The notes: generated from the letters alone by a model not told the origin. A stretch of 51,443 nucleotides of DNA from Candidatus Izemoplasma sp. (GCA_007117835.1 SKFU01000004.1:1-51443); one strand, 5' to 3'. Shown: positions 1-8,741, numbered from the stretch's first letter. Translations and numbers: made by a program.

Positions 1-559
1 AAGTCAGTGCTTCTGTCATTGATAAATTAAACCCATGGTGATCCATCACGGTTTTGTTGTAAACAACCATTTCTGTTGATTTAGCAAATGGCATTGAATA
101 CGTTAACCCGTCAAGATATTGCTGGTTTTCCGCTCTAAACCCATAAACAAAGTCATCAATATCGACACCATGTTCTGGATGCGCAATATAATCATCAAGT
201 GGCACTAAAGCGTTCCCGTTAAGGTACTCAACAAAGTGATCGGGATAACCAAACACCATGGTTGGTGTGTTCCCTGCAACAATCGCTTGAATGGTTGATT
301 CACGTAATCCATCATACCCACCTTGACCAAGTTGCGTAATGGTCACTTGTGGATACATATCTTCAAATGAATCAAACATCTCTTGTAATAATGCAGCATT
401 CGCAGCACCAAATGCTGTCCATAATGTTATGTTAATTGGTTCATCTGGTAATTCATCAAGTACGTCTACAGTGGTTTCGTCACGGCCCCCGCCGCCTAAA
501 CATGCAGCCATAGTAAAGACAAAGATTAGTGCTAAAAATAATAAGAAACTTTTTTTCAT
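1..559 (-). CDS. Sugar ABC transporter substrate-binding lipoprotein (3' end outside window)
   Basis: The first 186 residues are visible and the rest lies beyond base 1. The N-terminus is a lipoprotein signal peptide: a KK start, a hydrophobic core, then Met-Ala-Ala-Cys with the likely lipidated Cys at residue 20, followed by a Gly-rich linker. The mature part begins with a typical family 1 extracellular solute-binding pattern (ITLWTAF, then a helix, then YPQVTI). It would capture a carbohydrate outside the membrane and deliver it to the two permeases encoded just upstream. The ATG at 557-559 follows a strong GGAGGAG ribosome site. It is the last gene of the transporter operon here. A TATAAT-like element at 593-598 could add an internal promoter but has no good -35. 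The substrate cannot be read from the sequence. Confidence 0.88.
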   Translation of the reverse strand, partial: MKKSFLLFLALIFVFTMAACLGGGGRDETTVDVLDELPDEPINITLWTAFGAANAALLQEMFDSFEDMYPQVTITQLGQGGYDGLRESTIQAIVAGNTPTMVFGYPDHFVEYLNGNALVPLDDYIAHPEHGVDIDDFVYGFRAENQQYLDGLTYSMPFAKSTEMVVYNKTVMDHHGFNLSMTEALT

Positions 560-647
560 TAACAATTCTCCTCCTTAAACTGTTGTATCTTTATTATAAT
601 TCTTTCTTGTTCAAAAACCTATATATCAAGGATAAGTTACGTAAAAA

Positions 648-1547
648 CTACCCTTTGATACCACTTCGAGAAACACCACGCATAATGTACTTTTTCAGTA
701 ATAAAAATACAATCAATAGTGGTAACGTAACTAGCAATGCAGCCGCCATTTGTTCATTGTATTGAACAACGCCTGCTAAGTCATCCACGAATGCGTCGCG
801 GAGTCCATTTGAAACCAATCTAAACTCTTCTCTTTGCGCAATTAAACGTGGCCAAATATAAGCGTTCCATGTCCCCATTGCATTTAAGATTGTAATGGTA
901 ATGATTGTAGGAATGGCAATTGGAACCATAACTTTCCACAAATATTGTAAGTCTTTAGTCCCGTCAACTTTTGCCGCATAATACAGTTCATTTGGAATTT
1001 GCTTAAACGTTTGTCTTAAAAAGAAAATATAGAAAATACTGGTCATAAACGGTAGTGTCATCGCTAACACTGCGTCCATGTAAGTTTGGTCTTGAATCCA
1101 CCCTGCACGAACAACTGTTAAAAAGTTCGTAATAACAAACATTTCTCCAGGAATCATCATTGTTGCAATCAACAACATAAACAATAAATCACGACCCACA
1201 AAATTAAGTCTTGCAAAGGCAAATGAAGCAAACACAGTAGTAATTACTGTCCCAACTGTAGAAATAATTGAGACCAAAACGGTGTTTCCCATAAAGCGCG
1301 CAAAGGGTGCACGCTCTAGTGCTAAAGCAAAGTTAGAAAACTGCCAATTGATGGGGTTTATCCAAAGAATTGGTGGCGCTGTAAACACCTGTATTTCTGT
1401 CTTAAACGCTGTAAGTACCATCCAATAAAACGGTACGATAATAAAAACTGCGAACGCTACAAGCAAGGCGTAAACAATGCCTAAGCGTATGATGACTTTA
1501 CGACGATTGGCTTTCTCGTCTCCGTACATTACGATATCTTTACTCAT
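648..1547 (-). CDS. Sugar ABC transporter permease, MalG/UgpE type
   Basis: This 299-aa inner-membrane permease has about six hydrophobic segments, the usual size for the second permease of carbohydrate uptake (CUT1) importers. The cytoplasmic EAA loop, which docks onto the ATPase, is clear near residues 190-210 (ELYYAAKVDGTKDL then VMVPIAIP). I chose the ATG at 1545-1547 because AGGAGG lies 7 nt upstream; the in-frame GTG two codons earlier would overlap that ribosome site. It lies 12 nt after the partner permease and should form a heterodimer with it. The sugar is not predictable from the sequence alone. Confidence 0.93.
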   Translation of the reverse strand: MSKDIVMYGDEKANRRKVIIRLGIVYALLVAFAVFIIVPFYWMVLTAFKTEIQVFTAPPILWINPINWQFSNFALALERAPFARFMGNTVLVSIISTVGTVITTVFASFAFARLNFVGRDLLFMLLIATMMIPGEMFVITNFLTVVRAGWIQDQTYMDAVLAMTLPFMTSIFYIFFLRQTFKQIPNELYYAAKVDGTKDLQYLWKVMVPIAIPTIITITILNAMGTWNAYIWPRLIAQREEFRLVSNGLRDAFVDDLAGVVQYNEQMAAALLVTLPLLIVFLLLKKYIMRGVSRSGIKG

Positions 1548-1559
1548 TGTCACACCTCC

Positions 1560-2471
1560 TTAATAATGCACACGTTTTTTACTGACTTGCATATTAATCA
1601 GTGTAAAAACGAGTGTAATTGAAAACAAGATAATTGAAGCCGCCGCTGCTTCACTTAGTGCACCAGGCACCCCAGAGCGATCCAGTGCATCGTAAACCAA
1701 GGCAACCACAGTAATTAATGCGCGGTCATTCCCTGCTGGACCTAAGCGTTGGCCAAACATACCAATAACTTCTGTATACGCCTTAAAAGCGCCAATAAAT
1801 GATGTGATTGTTATGTAAAAAATCATTGGTGATAATAAAGGCACAGTAATTTTTCTAAAGATTCTAGAGCGTTTTGTCGAATCAACACGTGCTGCATCAT
1901 AATACTGCTTGTCAATACTTTGTAACCCGCTCAAGAAAACCATAATTTTGAATGCCATACCACCCCAAACGACATAAACAAGCAATGAAAACATCGCGTG
2001 TCGCCATGTTGCGCCAAGGCCAACCCAGTTAACTGGGTTTAATCCAATCCAACCCATTGCTGTATTAATCAACCCGTAATCACGATTGAATAAAAACGCA
2101 AATGCCATACCAATCGCGATTGCGTTGGTCACATAAGGTAAGAAAAATATTGTTTGAAATGTTCCTCTTAACTTAACAATTGCATTCAACCAAACAGATA
2201 CAAGCAATGCAATGACAACCGATACTGGCACCGATACAAATGTGATGAGCATGGTATTAATCATTGCCTGGGCAAAATTTTGGTTTCGAATAACGTGAAC
2301 AAAGTTCTCTGTCAACGTAAACCCTTGGTAAGTCCCTTGTAAGTAATTAAAATCTTTTAATATCACTAAGAAGAACGCATTAAATATTGGATAAAATGTA
2401 AAGATGATGAGTAGCACCAGAGCGGGTGCTAAATAAAACCAGGCTTTTATGTTATGCTTTTCTTCTAACAT
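1560..2471 (-). CDS. Sugar ABC transporter permease, MalF/UgpA type
   Basis: This 303-aa membrane protein has a hydrophobic N-terminal segment (FYLAPALVLLIIFTFYP) typical of MalF/UgpA-like permeases, and about six membrane spans. The EAA loop near residues 185-210 (QYYDAARVDSTKRSR, then ITVPLLSP) would contact the ATPase. Its start codon overlaps the stop of the ATPase gene by one base (TAATG), which suggests translational coupling. It pairs with the MalG-type permease immediately downstream. Confidence 0.93.
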   Translation of the reverse strand: MLEEKHNIKAWFYLAPALVLLIIFTFYPIFNAFFLVILKDFNYLQGTYQGFTLTENFVHVIRNQNFAQAMINTMLITFVSVPVSVVIALLVSVWLNAIVKLRGTFQTIFFLPYVTNAIAIGMAFAFLFNRDYGLINTAMGWIGLNPVNWVGLGATWRHAMFSLLVYVVWGGMAFKIMVFLSGLQSIDKQYYDAARVDSTKRSRIFRKITVPLLSPMIFYITITSFIGAFKAYTEVIGMFGQRLGPAGNDRALITVVALVYDALDRSGVPGALSEAAAASIILFSITLVFTLINMQVSKKRVHY

Positions 2472-3538
2472 TATTTCAAGACTTCTCCGGTCTTTTTATC
2501 AAATAAAAATAGTTTGTGTGGTTTCACGCTTAATTTAATGTTATCACCTGGTTTGATTTGCTCATCAGCATCAACGATTGCTCTAAATGTTCTTTTCTCA
2601 TCCGTGTGCGGATCTTTAATAATGAGTGTTGTATCACGACCAATTGTTTCAACGAACTCTACGTGAGCTTGAAATGAAGAATCTTCTACAACTTTAAAGC
2701 CTTCAGGTCTAATACCCACAACGACTTCTTGATCTTTTAGCTTGCTTTTACCTAAATCAGCATCCCCAACATACAAGATACCACCTTTTATTTCACCATC
2801 AAAAATATTGATTGGTGGTGTCCCTAAAAACTTAGCCACAAACAAATTGGTTGGCACATCATATACTTCTTGTGGCGCACCTTTTTGTTGAGCAATACCT
2901 TCTTTCATTAATACGATTTCGTCACTGATACTCATGGCTTCTTCTTGGTCATGGGTAACAAAAATTGTTGTTATCCCTGTTTCCCTTTGAATGCGTTTAA
3001 TCTCTTCACGCGTTTGTAAACGCAAACGCGCATCTAAGTTTGAAAGTGGCTCATCAAGCAGTAAAACACGTGGTTTTTTAACCAACGCACGGGCAATTGC
3101 AACACGTTGTTGTTGACCACCCGATAATTGAACAGGTTTACGGTTCATCAAGTTCCCGATACCGACAAGGTCTGCAATGTCTTGGGCTTGTTTTATTGCT
3201 TCTTCTTTAGGCACTTTTAAATTTTCTAATGGGAACATGATATTTTGTTGTACCGTCATGTGTGGATAAAGTGCATAGTTTTGGAAAACCAAGCCAATCC
3301 CGCGTTCCTCAGGTGGCACTGTCGTAACATCGTCGTCTCCAAAAAATATACTTCCAGCAGTCGGTTTAAGTAACCCTGAAATCATATATAATGTTGTTGA
3401 CTTCCCACATCCAGATGGTCCAAGTAACCCAATCAACTTACCTGAGGGGATCGTAATATCAAGGTTATTAACCGCGATGGTCTCTTCTTGCTTTTTTGAC
3501 TGGAAAACTTTCGTTAAATTGTTCAGTTTAATCTCCAT
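2471..3538 (-). CDS. Carbohydrate ABC transporter ATP-binding protein (MsmX/UgpC family)
   Basis: This 355-aa ATPase energises sugar import. It shows every nucleotide-binding motif: Walker A GPSGCGKST at residues 40-48, a Q-loop (FQNYALYP), the signature LSGGQQQRVAIARAL, Walker B VLLLDEPLSNLDA and the switch His in FVTHDQEEA. The C-terminal ~120 residues form the TOBE/OB regulatory domain typical of the MalK/UgpC/MsmX group. It is the first gene of the operon (ATPase, two permeases, binding protein). In Bacilli one MsmX protein often serves several importers, so it may not be dedicated to this one. Upstream, TATACT near 3590 is a possible -10 without a convincing -35. Confidence 0.95.
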   Translation of the reverse strand: MEIKLNNLTKVFQSKKQEETIAVNNLDITIPSGKLIGLLGPSGCGKSTTLYMISGLLKPTAGSIFFGDDDVTTVPPEERGIGLVFQNYALYPHMTVQQNIMFPLENLKVPKEEAIKQAQDIADLVGIGNLMNRKPVQLSGGQQQRVAIARALVKKPRVLLLDEPLSNLDARLRLQTREEIKRIQRETGITTIFVTHDQEEAMSISDEIVLMKEGIAQQKGAPQEVYDVPTNLFVAKFLGTPPINIFDGEIKGGILYVGDADLGKSKLKDQEVVVGIRPEGFKVVEDSSFQAHVEFVETIGRDTTLIIKDPHTDEKRTFRAIVDADEQIKPGDNIKLSVKPHKLFLFDKKTGEVLK

Positions 3539-3665
3539 TATTATATCGTCTCCTACTTCTTATGATTTTATTGCTTTTACAACACTTTAGTATACATTAT
3601 GTAAGCCCTTTTTTCTAGACTATTTACAGTATTTTAACAATAAAATTATCGACCGGTTATTTACG

Positions 3666-3698
3666 GAAAAAAAAGGTCGAAACTTCATTCGACCTTTT
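3666..3698 (-). terminator. Intrinsic terminator after the dnaX-recR operon
   Basis: The arms 3671-3681 and 3688-3698 form an 11-bp hairpin (GGTCGAA paired with TTCGACC, extended by A/T pairs) with a 6-nt loop. On the minus strand it is followed by a run of eight T. The hairpin begins inside the stop codon of the 85-aa gene. Confidence 0.85.
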
Positions 3699-3954
3699 AT
3701 CCAAATATCCCATTTGTATATAGCAACCATAGCCCAAAAACTATCGCCGCTACAATAATTAGTTTCGATAGTTTTTTAGCCAACCCAAAGATGCCAATCA
3801 CCAAGACAATATTTAATACAGCAATCCCTAAAGCTTGTTCTAAAAAGCTTAAATCTGAAACAAAGTTGTAGACCCAATCAATGTAATTTTGGGTCGGTAA
3901 AAATTGCTCAAAAAACTTAATGATATTTCCTATAATTGGTAAATTTTCGCCCAT
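3697..3954 (-). CDS. Small membrane protein of unknown function, downstream of recR
   Basis: This 85-aa protein has an amphipathic or hydrophobic N-terminal third, followed by two predicted membrane segments (about residues 38-57 and 64-82) separated by a short KKLSK turn. A ribosome site (TAGGAGAT) precedes the ATG. It is the last gene of the run dnaX-ybaB-recR and ends in an intrinsic terminator. Its size, two-span topology and position resemble bofA, which lies after recR in Bacillus. I do not see convincing sequence identity to BofA, so I leave the function open. Confidence 0.75.
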   Translation of the reverse strand: MGENLPIIGNIIKFFEQFLPTQNYIDWVYNFVSDLSFLEQALGIAVLNIVLVIGIFGLAKKLSKLIIVAAIVFGLWLLYTNGIFG

Positions 3955-4002
3955 AACATCTCCTACTTTTTTTTATTTTTTGGTTCTATTTAAGAAACAT
4001 TG

Positions 4003-4608
4003 TTAACGGTTTATTTTTTTTCGACCTTCTAGTGCCTTAAGTAACGTTATCTCGTCTGCGTATGCAATATCGCTACCTGCCGGTAACCCATGCGCAATAC
4101 GTGTCACATTAATGTCTGTTTTAGAAAGCAAGTAATCGATATAAAGTGCCGTTGTTTCACCCTCGTCACTCAAATTAGTTGCCAAAATTACTTCTTTATG
4201 TCTTGGATCTTTTAACCGACTCAGTAACTCTTTTATCCTAATCTCTTCTGGGCCAATGCCGGCAGATGGCTTTATCACACCACCCAATACGTGGTATAGT
4301 CCTTTGTATGTTTTGGCATTTTCAATCACCAACACATCTTTGGCTTCTTCAACCACCAGTAATTGACTATGATCTCTATTTGAGTCACTACACACATAAC
4401 ATCGCTCTTCATCGGTCAAATTCCCACATTGAAGACATGGCTTGATTTCATCTTGAACACGTTTAAGTGTATCCCTAAACACATCATAATCGGTTGCTTG
4501 AAATCGATCTAATGTAAACAACGCATAGCGTTCCGCAGTCTTTTTGCCAATGCCTGGATACCGTCTAAACTGATCAATCAATAGTTGTAAAGCTTCAGGG
4601 TATTTCAT
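4003..4608 (-). CDS. recR: Recombination mediator protein RecR
   Basis: This 201-aa protein is the standard RecR length. It helps load RecA at gaps and stalled forks together with RecF and RecO. In order it has a helix-hairpin-helix (YPGIGKKTAERYA, about residues 17-29), a four-Cys zinc site (C58, C61, C70, C73) and a Toprim domain starting at LLVVEEAKD. The gene follows ybaB after 2 nt, and dnaX-ybaB-recR is a widely conserved cluster. recF, its partner, lies at 28910-30016. Confidence 0.97.
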   Translation of the reverse strand: MKYPEALQLLIDQFRRYPGIGKKTAERYALFTLDRFQATDYDVFRDTLKRVQDEIKPCLQCGNLTDEERCYVCSDSNRDHSQLLVVEEAKDVLVIENAKTYKGLYHVLGGVIKPSAGIGPEEIRIKELLSRLKDPRHKEVILATNLSDEGETTALYIDYLLSKTDINVTRIAHGLPAGSDIAYADEITLLKALEGRKKINR

Positions 4609-4610
4609 CG

Positions 4611-4913
4611 TTAGAACATGCCTGGTAAGCCTTGTGAGAATTGTCCCATGGTCGCTTCGGTTTCATCATCTATTTTTTGCATACAGTCGTTAGTCGCAGC
4701 GGTAATCGTATCTTGTAAAATCTCGATATCTTCTGGCAGTTCAAAACTCTCTTGATCAATCAAAATCTTTTGCATAACTTTAGCACCGTTATATTCAACT
4801 TTAACAGCACCACCACCGGCAGTCCCATAAAAAATCGATGCTTCAAGTTCTCTTTGGGCTTTAACCATATCTTTTTGCATTTGTTGTAATTTTTTAATCA
4901 TTGATGGGTTCAT
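4611..4913 (-). CDS. Nucleoid-associated protein YbaB/EbfC
   Basis: This 100-aa DNA-binding protein forms a homodimer that coats DNA in the YbaB/EbfC family. It begins with the family's Met/Lys/Gln-rich helix (MIKKLQQMQKDMVKAQREL) followed by the beta sheet region (GGGAVKVEYNG) and a C-terminal helix ending in a Gly-Met-Phe tail. I chose the ATG at 4911-4913 because GGAG lies 9 nt upstream within the end of dnaX. A longer reading frame upstream overlaps dnaX and looks spurious. Its position between dnaX and recR is conserved widely in bacteria. Confidence 0.95.
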   Translation of the reverse strand: MNPSMIKKLQQMQKDMVKAQRELEASIFYGTAGGGAVKVEYNGAKVMQKILIDQESFELPEDIEILQDTITAATNDCMQKIDDETEATMGQFSQGLPGMF

Positions 4914-4917
4914 AACA

Positions 4918-6819
4918 CTAGTCTCCTTTCTTGACTTTAACGATATCACCAAACAAATCTTTTGCGGTTTTCACATTTTCACTGATGACATCTTCATAAG
5001 ATTCTTTTTCTTCTGGTATTTCTTTTAAGCGTGAATCTTCAATCGGGCTTAATGTGATAAAATCATCGTCGGTTGTTTTTGCCCGGAATTTTTTGATGAA
5101 CTCAGCGCTTACTTTTTTCCAAACATTAATGGGTAATGCCATGAATAACATTTTACGCCCGTAATAGTCTTCGAGTACTTCGATAATTTTACGTTTAACA
5201 TCCGGTTTCATTAAGCGGTTACATGTCGCCGCAGAATCATAAGATACAATTAACATCGCACCGTTTGTTGCAACCAAATCACCATCCGTGATTAATTTTG
5301 CATAATTCGCTCTTTCCTCATCAATAAACCGCTCAATGTCATACCATTTTTGGACCATTTCGATTTTAACTTCGCGGTCCCCTGTATTCAGTACATCCTC
5401 AACAAAACGAATATCATAAGTGCGGTATTGCTTTGCTTCGTATTTTTTGTATAGCTTAACATACGGACTTTCCTGAGCAATGGGTTGTTTAGGTACGTCG
5501 ATTTTTGGTTGGGGTGGCACGGGTTGTTTTTCTGTTTCATCGAGAGTATCACTTTCATTGACAACCGGTTTGGTGTCTGGTGATGATTGAACAATGTCAT
5601 CAAAGACAGAACGTACAACATTTTGTCCTTCATCTTTTTTTGCTTCAATGCGATTTTGAAGGTTTTCAATCTGGTTTTCGAGTGTCTTGACTTTCTCCGT
5701 CAAACGCATCATTGATTCCCGCATAACAACATCTTGCTTGATCGTGACATCAAGCATCTTAATAAAGGCGAGTTCTAAATATAACTTGCCTTGTGATGCT
5801 AAGCGCATGTCTTGTTTTGCTTGGTTTAAGATGTCTAAATAATGAAAAACCATCGGGTTACTTAACGCATCCATTATCTTCTCAAACGCCGGTTTTTCAA
5901 ATAAGGATTTGCCTTCTTTAGAGTGGGTGTTTTTAACCACCAATATATCACGATAAAATACAATTAAATCATCGATAAACCGGTGACTTTCTTTACCTTC
6001 AGATAGTAACTGGTCTAATATTTCCATGGCTTTGATAATGTCAGATGCTTGTATAGCCATAGCAATCTCAATCATCGCATCATCCGTAATTGATCCTTGA
6101 ATGGCGTGAACATCATTGACTGTAATCATCTCATTTGAGTAAGAGACAACTTGATCTAAAAGACTGATTGCATCACGCATCCCGCCCTCTGCACTTTCAG
6201 CGATAACACGCAACGCTTCGGGCTCAATATCTAGTGATTCTTTATCGACAATTTCATTCAACCTAGTTAACATTTCTTTTGTATGGATACCTCTGAAATC
6301 AAATCGTTGACAGCGGGAATGTATCGTTGCCGGAATTTTATGCGGTTCAGTGGTAGCCAAAATGAAAATCACATGTTTTGGTGGTTCTTCTAATGTTTTA
6401 AGTAATGCATTGAACGCACCAATAGATAACATATGAACCTCATCGATAATGTATACTTTGTATTTTCCATGGCCTGGTAAATACTTCACTTTATCTCTAA
6501 GTTCACGAATTTCATCAACACCATTATTACTTGCTGCATCAATCTCAATAACATCGTTGATAATATTTTGATCAATCCCTAAACACAAATCACATTGGTT
6601 ACACGGATTGGCAACTGGGGCATGTTCACAGTTTACCGCTTTAGCGATGATTTTAGCAATACTTGTTTTTCCTGTGCCACGTGGCCCACTAAACAAATAG
6701 GCGTGGGAAAGCTTTCCTTTTTCAAGGGCATTTTTAAACGTTTTAGTAATGTGTTCTTGGCCAGCGATTTCATCGAAATCGCGGGGTCTATAGGTTCTAT
6801 ATAAAGCAGTGTATGCCAT
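4918..6819 (-). CDS. dnaX: DNA polymerase III subunit tau (possibly tau/gamma by frameshifting)
   Basis: This 633-aa clamp-loader ATPase opens the DnaN sliding clamp and tethers polymerase III. Walker A is GPRGTGKTSIAK near residue 45. Next come zinc-binding Cys residues (the NCEHAPVANPCNQCDLC region), Walker B IIDEVHML, and the sensor/arginine-finger motif SRCQRFDF. Domain III follows to about residue 370, then a short coiled-coil, an acidic/proline linker and a C-terminal tau domain that would bind the polymerase and helicase. At codons 393-395 an A7 run sits where -1 slippage would stop at once and give a 396-aa gamma-like form. The 162-aa gene upstream ends 14 nt before the start. Confidence 0.97.
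   Translation of the reverse strand: MAYTALYRTYRPRDFDEIAGQEHITKTFKNALEKGKLSHAYLFSGPRGTGKTSIAKIIAKAVNCEHAPVANPCNQCDLCLGIDQNIINDVIEIDAASNNGVDEIRELRDKVKYLPGHGKYKVYIIDEVHMLSIGAFNALLKTLEEPPKHVIFILATTEPHKIPATIHSRCQRFDFRGIHTKEMLTRLNEIVDKESLDIEPEALRVIAESAEGGMRDAISLLDQVVSYSNEMITVNDVHAIQGSITDDAMIEIAMAIQASDIIKAMEILDQLLSEGKESHRFIDDLIVFYRDILVVKNTHSKEGKSLFEKPAFEKIMDALSNPMVFHYLDILNQAKQDMRLASQGKLYLELAFIKMLDVTIKQDVVMRESMMRLTEKVKTLENQIENLQNRIEAKKDEGQNVVRSVFDDIVQSSPDTKPVVNESDTLDETEKQPVPPQPKIDVPKQPIAQESPYVKLYKKYEAKQYRTYDIRFVEDVLNTGDREVKIEMVQKWYDIERFIDEERANYAKLITDGDLVATNGAMLIVSYDSAATCNRLMKPDVKRKIIEVLEDYYGRKMLFMALPINVWKKVSAEFIKKFRAKTTDDDFITLSPIEDSRLKEIPEEKESYEDVISENVKTAKDLFGDIVKVKKGD
5602..5641 (-). other. Candidate programmed -1 frameshift site in dnaX
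   Basis: On the coding strand, codons 393-395 read GCA AAA AAA, an A_AAA_AAA slippery heptamer at 5635-5641. A one-base backward slip makes the next codons AGA and TGA, so translation would stop at 5630-5632 after 396 residues. A possible 7-bp stem (AAGGACA at 5624-5630 with TGTCTTT at 5602-5608, 15-nt loop) starts 4 nt after the heptamer. This mirrors the E. coli dnaX layout (A AAA AAG, one codon, UGA, downstream hairpin). That it is functional is an inference; transcriptional slippage on seven A is an alternative route. Confidence 0.55.
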
Positions 6820-6833
6820 AAAAATCCCCTCCT

Positions 6834-7322
6834 TTACTGTGTTTTATCAGCGTGAATCGATTGGCCCTCTTGAATAATGATTTCAATGACTTTTACTGTT
6901 GGGTCATCTGCCTTAAAACGTTCACGAATACCATCATAATTCAAAGCAGATGTTTCTCCTTCTGTAACGATGGTATAAATATCTGATAACGCTTTTTGAA
7001 ATTTAAGATTTTCTCTTAAGTTCTTAAAATCCTCTTTTTCATAACCCAAAGTTTTATGCACCACATCTGCGACACGATGATTAAAATCGTCCACCGAATG
7101 ACGCTTTCTATGTTTGCGTGTTAGTACCCATAACATCAGTTCGTAAGCCACCAATAATGTTGTGATTAAAACCGTTAAATACCATAAATTTTCAATCGTA
7201 TCAATAAGCGCCGTTTGATACCGTATCAACTCATAAACACCATACAATATAATCATGATCCATGTGATTAAAAACGCACCACCAAAATAGATTATTTGCT
7301 TCTTAAAGTTCTTATTAAACAT
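6834..7322 (-). CDS. Membrane protein of unknown function upstream of dnaX
   Basis: I do not recognise this 162-aa protein. It has two N-terminal membrane segments (about residues 10-32 and 42-66), then a basic patch (TRKHRKRHS) and a soluble, charged, mostly helical C-terminal half that would lie in the cytoplasm. An AGGTGATA ribosome site precedes the ATG. It is the first gene of the run leading into dnaX, and its upstream region also drives mnmE in the opposite direction. Confidence 0.75.
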   Translation of the reverse strand: MFNKNFKKQIIYFGGAFLITWIMIILYGVYELIRYQTALIDTIENLWYLTVLITTLLVAYELMLWVLTRKHRKRHSVDDFNHRVADVVHKTLGYEKEDFKNLRENLKFQKALSDIYTIVTEGETSALNYDGIRERFKADDPTVKVIEIIIQEGQSIHADKTQ

Positions 7323-7365
7323 AAAATATCACCTATTGAATATTATACAACAAAACAACACAATA

Positions 7366-7374
7366 TGATATAAT
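7366..7374 (+). promoter_or_regulatory. Extended -10 promoter for mnmE
   Basis: TGATATAAT matches the extended -10 form TGnTATAAT exactly and lies 18 nt before the mnmE ATG. No good -35 is visible, as is common for extended -10 promoters. On the other strand a separate TATAAT serves as a possible -10 for the 162-aa gene. Confidence 0.6.
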
Positions 7375-7391
7375 TAATTCAGGTGATAACA

Positions 7392-8741
7392 ATGAAAAAT
7401 GATACCATTGCAGCAATTTCAACCGCCTTAGGACAAGGCGCCATTAGCATTATTCGAATGAGTGGACCCGATGCTTTAAATATCATAAAAAAAGTGTTTT
7501 TGGGTCGTGATTTAGCGAACGTAAACTCCCATACAATTCATTATGGTAAAATCCATGACCAAACTCAAATCCTCGATGAAGTCTTAGTAAGCGTCTTTAA
7601 AGCGCCTAAGACTTTTACCAAAGAAGACATCGTTGAAATCAATACACACGGTGGTGTTTTCGTCGCACAAAAAGTTCTTGAAACCTTATTAAAAAATGGT
7701 GCGCGCATCGCCGAAAACGGCGAGTTCACTGAACGTGCTTACTTAAACGGCCGAATTGATTTAACCCAAGCTGAGAGTGTGATGGATATGATTGAAGCAC
7801 GCTCAAATTTAAGTCTCGCATTAGCAAACAAAGGCTTAGAAGGAAAACTTTACCAACTAATTTTACGCTTGCGTGAGCAATTGTTAACCATCATTGCGAC
7901 CATCGAAGTGAACATTGATTATCCAGAGTACGATGATGTTGAGCAATTAACGACAGCGGTTTTACTCCCAAAATCAAAGGCCCTCTTAGAAGAAGTTGTT
8001 GAACTATTGAAAACAGCGGATACTGGCCAGGTGATTAAAGAAGGGGTAAAAACAGCAATCATTGGACGCCCTAATGTTGGGAAATCAAGTTTGTTAAACG
8101 CATTACTTAATGAAGAAAAAGCGATTGTGACTGAATATCAAGGTACCACACGTGATATCGTCGAAGGCACAATTTCTATCGGTGGTATTATTCTTCATTT
8201 AATTGATACTGCAGGCATTAGAGAATCTGACGATGTGATTGAAAAAATCGGTATTGATAAAGCCAAAGCTGTGATTAATGAGGCAGAACTAATCTTGTAT
8301 GTCCTTAATAATAACGAGCCTTTGACAGAAGAAGATTGTCAATTACTCGATCTCACTGAACATAAAAAAAGGTTAGTCATTATTAATAAAATTGATTTAG
8401 AAAGTAAAATCAATCGCACTTTCGACAACAGTGTCGCCATTAGTGCATTGAATCGCACGAACATTGACCTTTTAGAACAACACCTTCAGCAATTGATACT
8501 AAAAAGTGCCCCCTTTACCACACACCAAGTCTATTTATCTAATGCCAGACATATCGGACTCATGACTCAAGTAAAGTCATACTTAGAAGATGCGATTCAT
8601 ACAGCGTCAAATCATTATCCGGTAGACATGGTTGAAATTGATTTAAAAATGGCCTGGGAATCACTGGGTGAAATCATTGGAGATACGAAAGATTCTGCAT
8701 TACTCGACGCGTTGTTTTCTCAATTTTGTTTGGGTAAATAA
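7392..8741 (+). CDS. mnmE: tRNA modification GTPase MnmE
   Basis: This 449-aa GTPase works with MnmG to install the carboxymethylaminomethyl group on U34 of certain tRNAs. The N-terminal folate-binding domain begins NDTIAAISTALGQGAISIIR. The G domain shows G1 GRPNVGKSSLLNALL, G2 GTTRDIVEG, G3 DTAGI and G4 NKID. The protein ends with the catalytic motif FCLGK, with Cys446 four residues from the end. I chose the ATG at 7392 because AGGTG lies just upstream; the earlier in-frame GTG overlaps that site. MnmG is not in the window. Confidence 0.97.
   Translation: MKNDTIAAISTALGQGAISIIRMSGPDALNIIKKVFLGRDLANVNSHTIHYGKIHDQTQILDEVLVSVFKAPKTFTKEDIVEINTHGGVFVAQKVLETLLKNGARIAENGEFTERAYLNGRIDLTQAESVMDMIEARSNLSLALANKGLEGKLYQLILRLREQLLTIIATIEVNIDYPEYDDVEQLTTAVLLPKSKALLEEVVELLKTADTGQVIKEGVKTAIIGRPNVGKSSLLNALLNEEKAIVTEYQGTTRDIVEGTISIGGIILHLIDTAGIRESDDVIEKIGIDKAKAVINEAELILYVLNNNEPLTEEDCQLLDLTEHKKRLVIINKIDLESKINRTFDNSVAISALNRTNIDLLEQHLQQLILKSAPFTTHQVYLSNARHIGLMTQVKSYLEDAIHTASNHYPVDMVEIDLKMAWESLGEIIGDTKDSALLDALFSQFCLGK

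Noticed and set aside
339-765. Two short plus-strand open frames over the binding protein and permease
   Set aside because: They lie opposite well-supported genes, are low-complexity and lack ribosome sites.
5388-5669. +1-frame open frame inside dnaX
   Set aside because: It could only be reached by +1 shifting at the A7 run and encodes a composition unlike any domain; the -1 frame with an immediate stop is the meaningful one.
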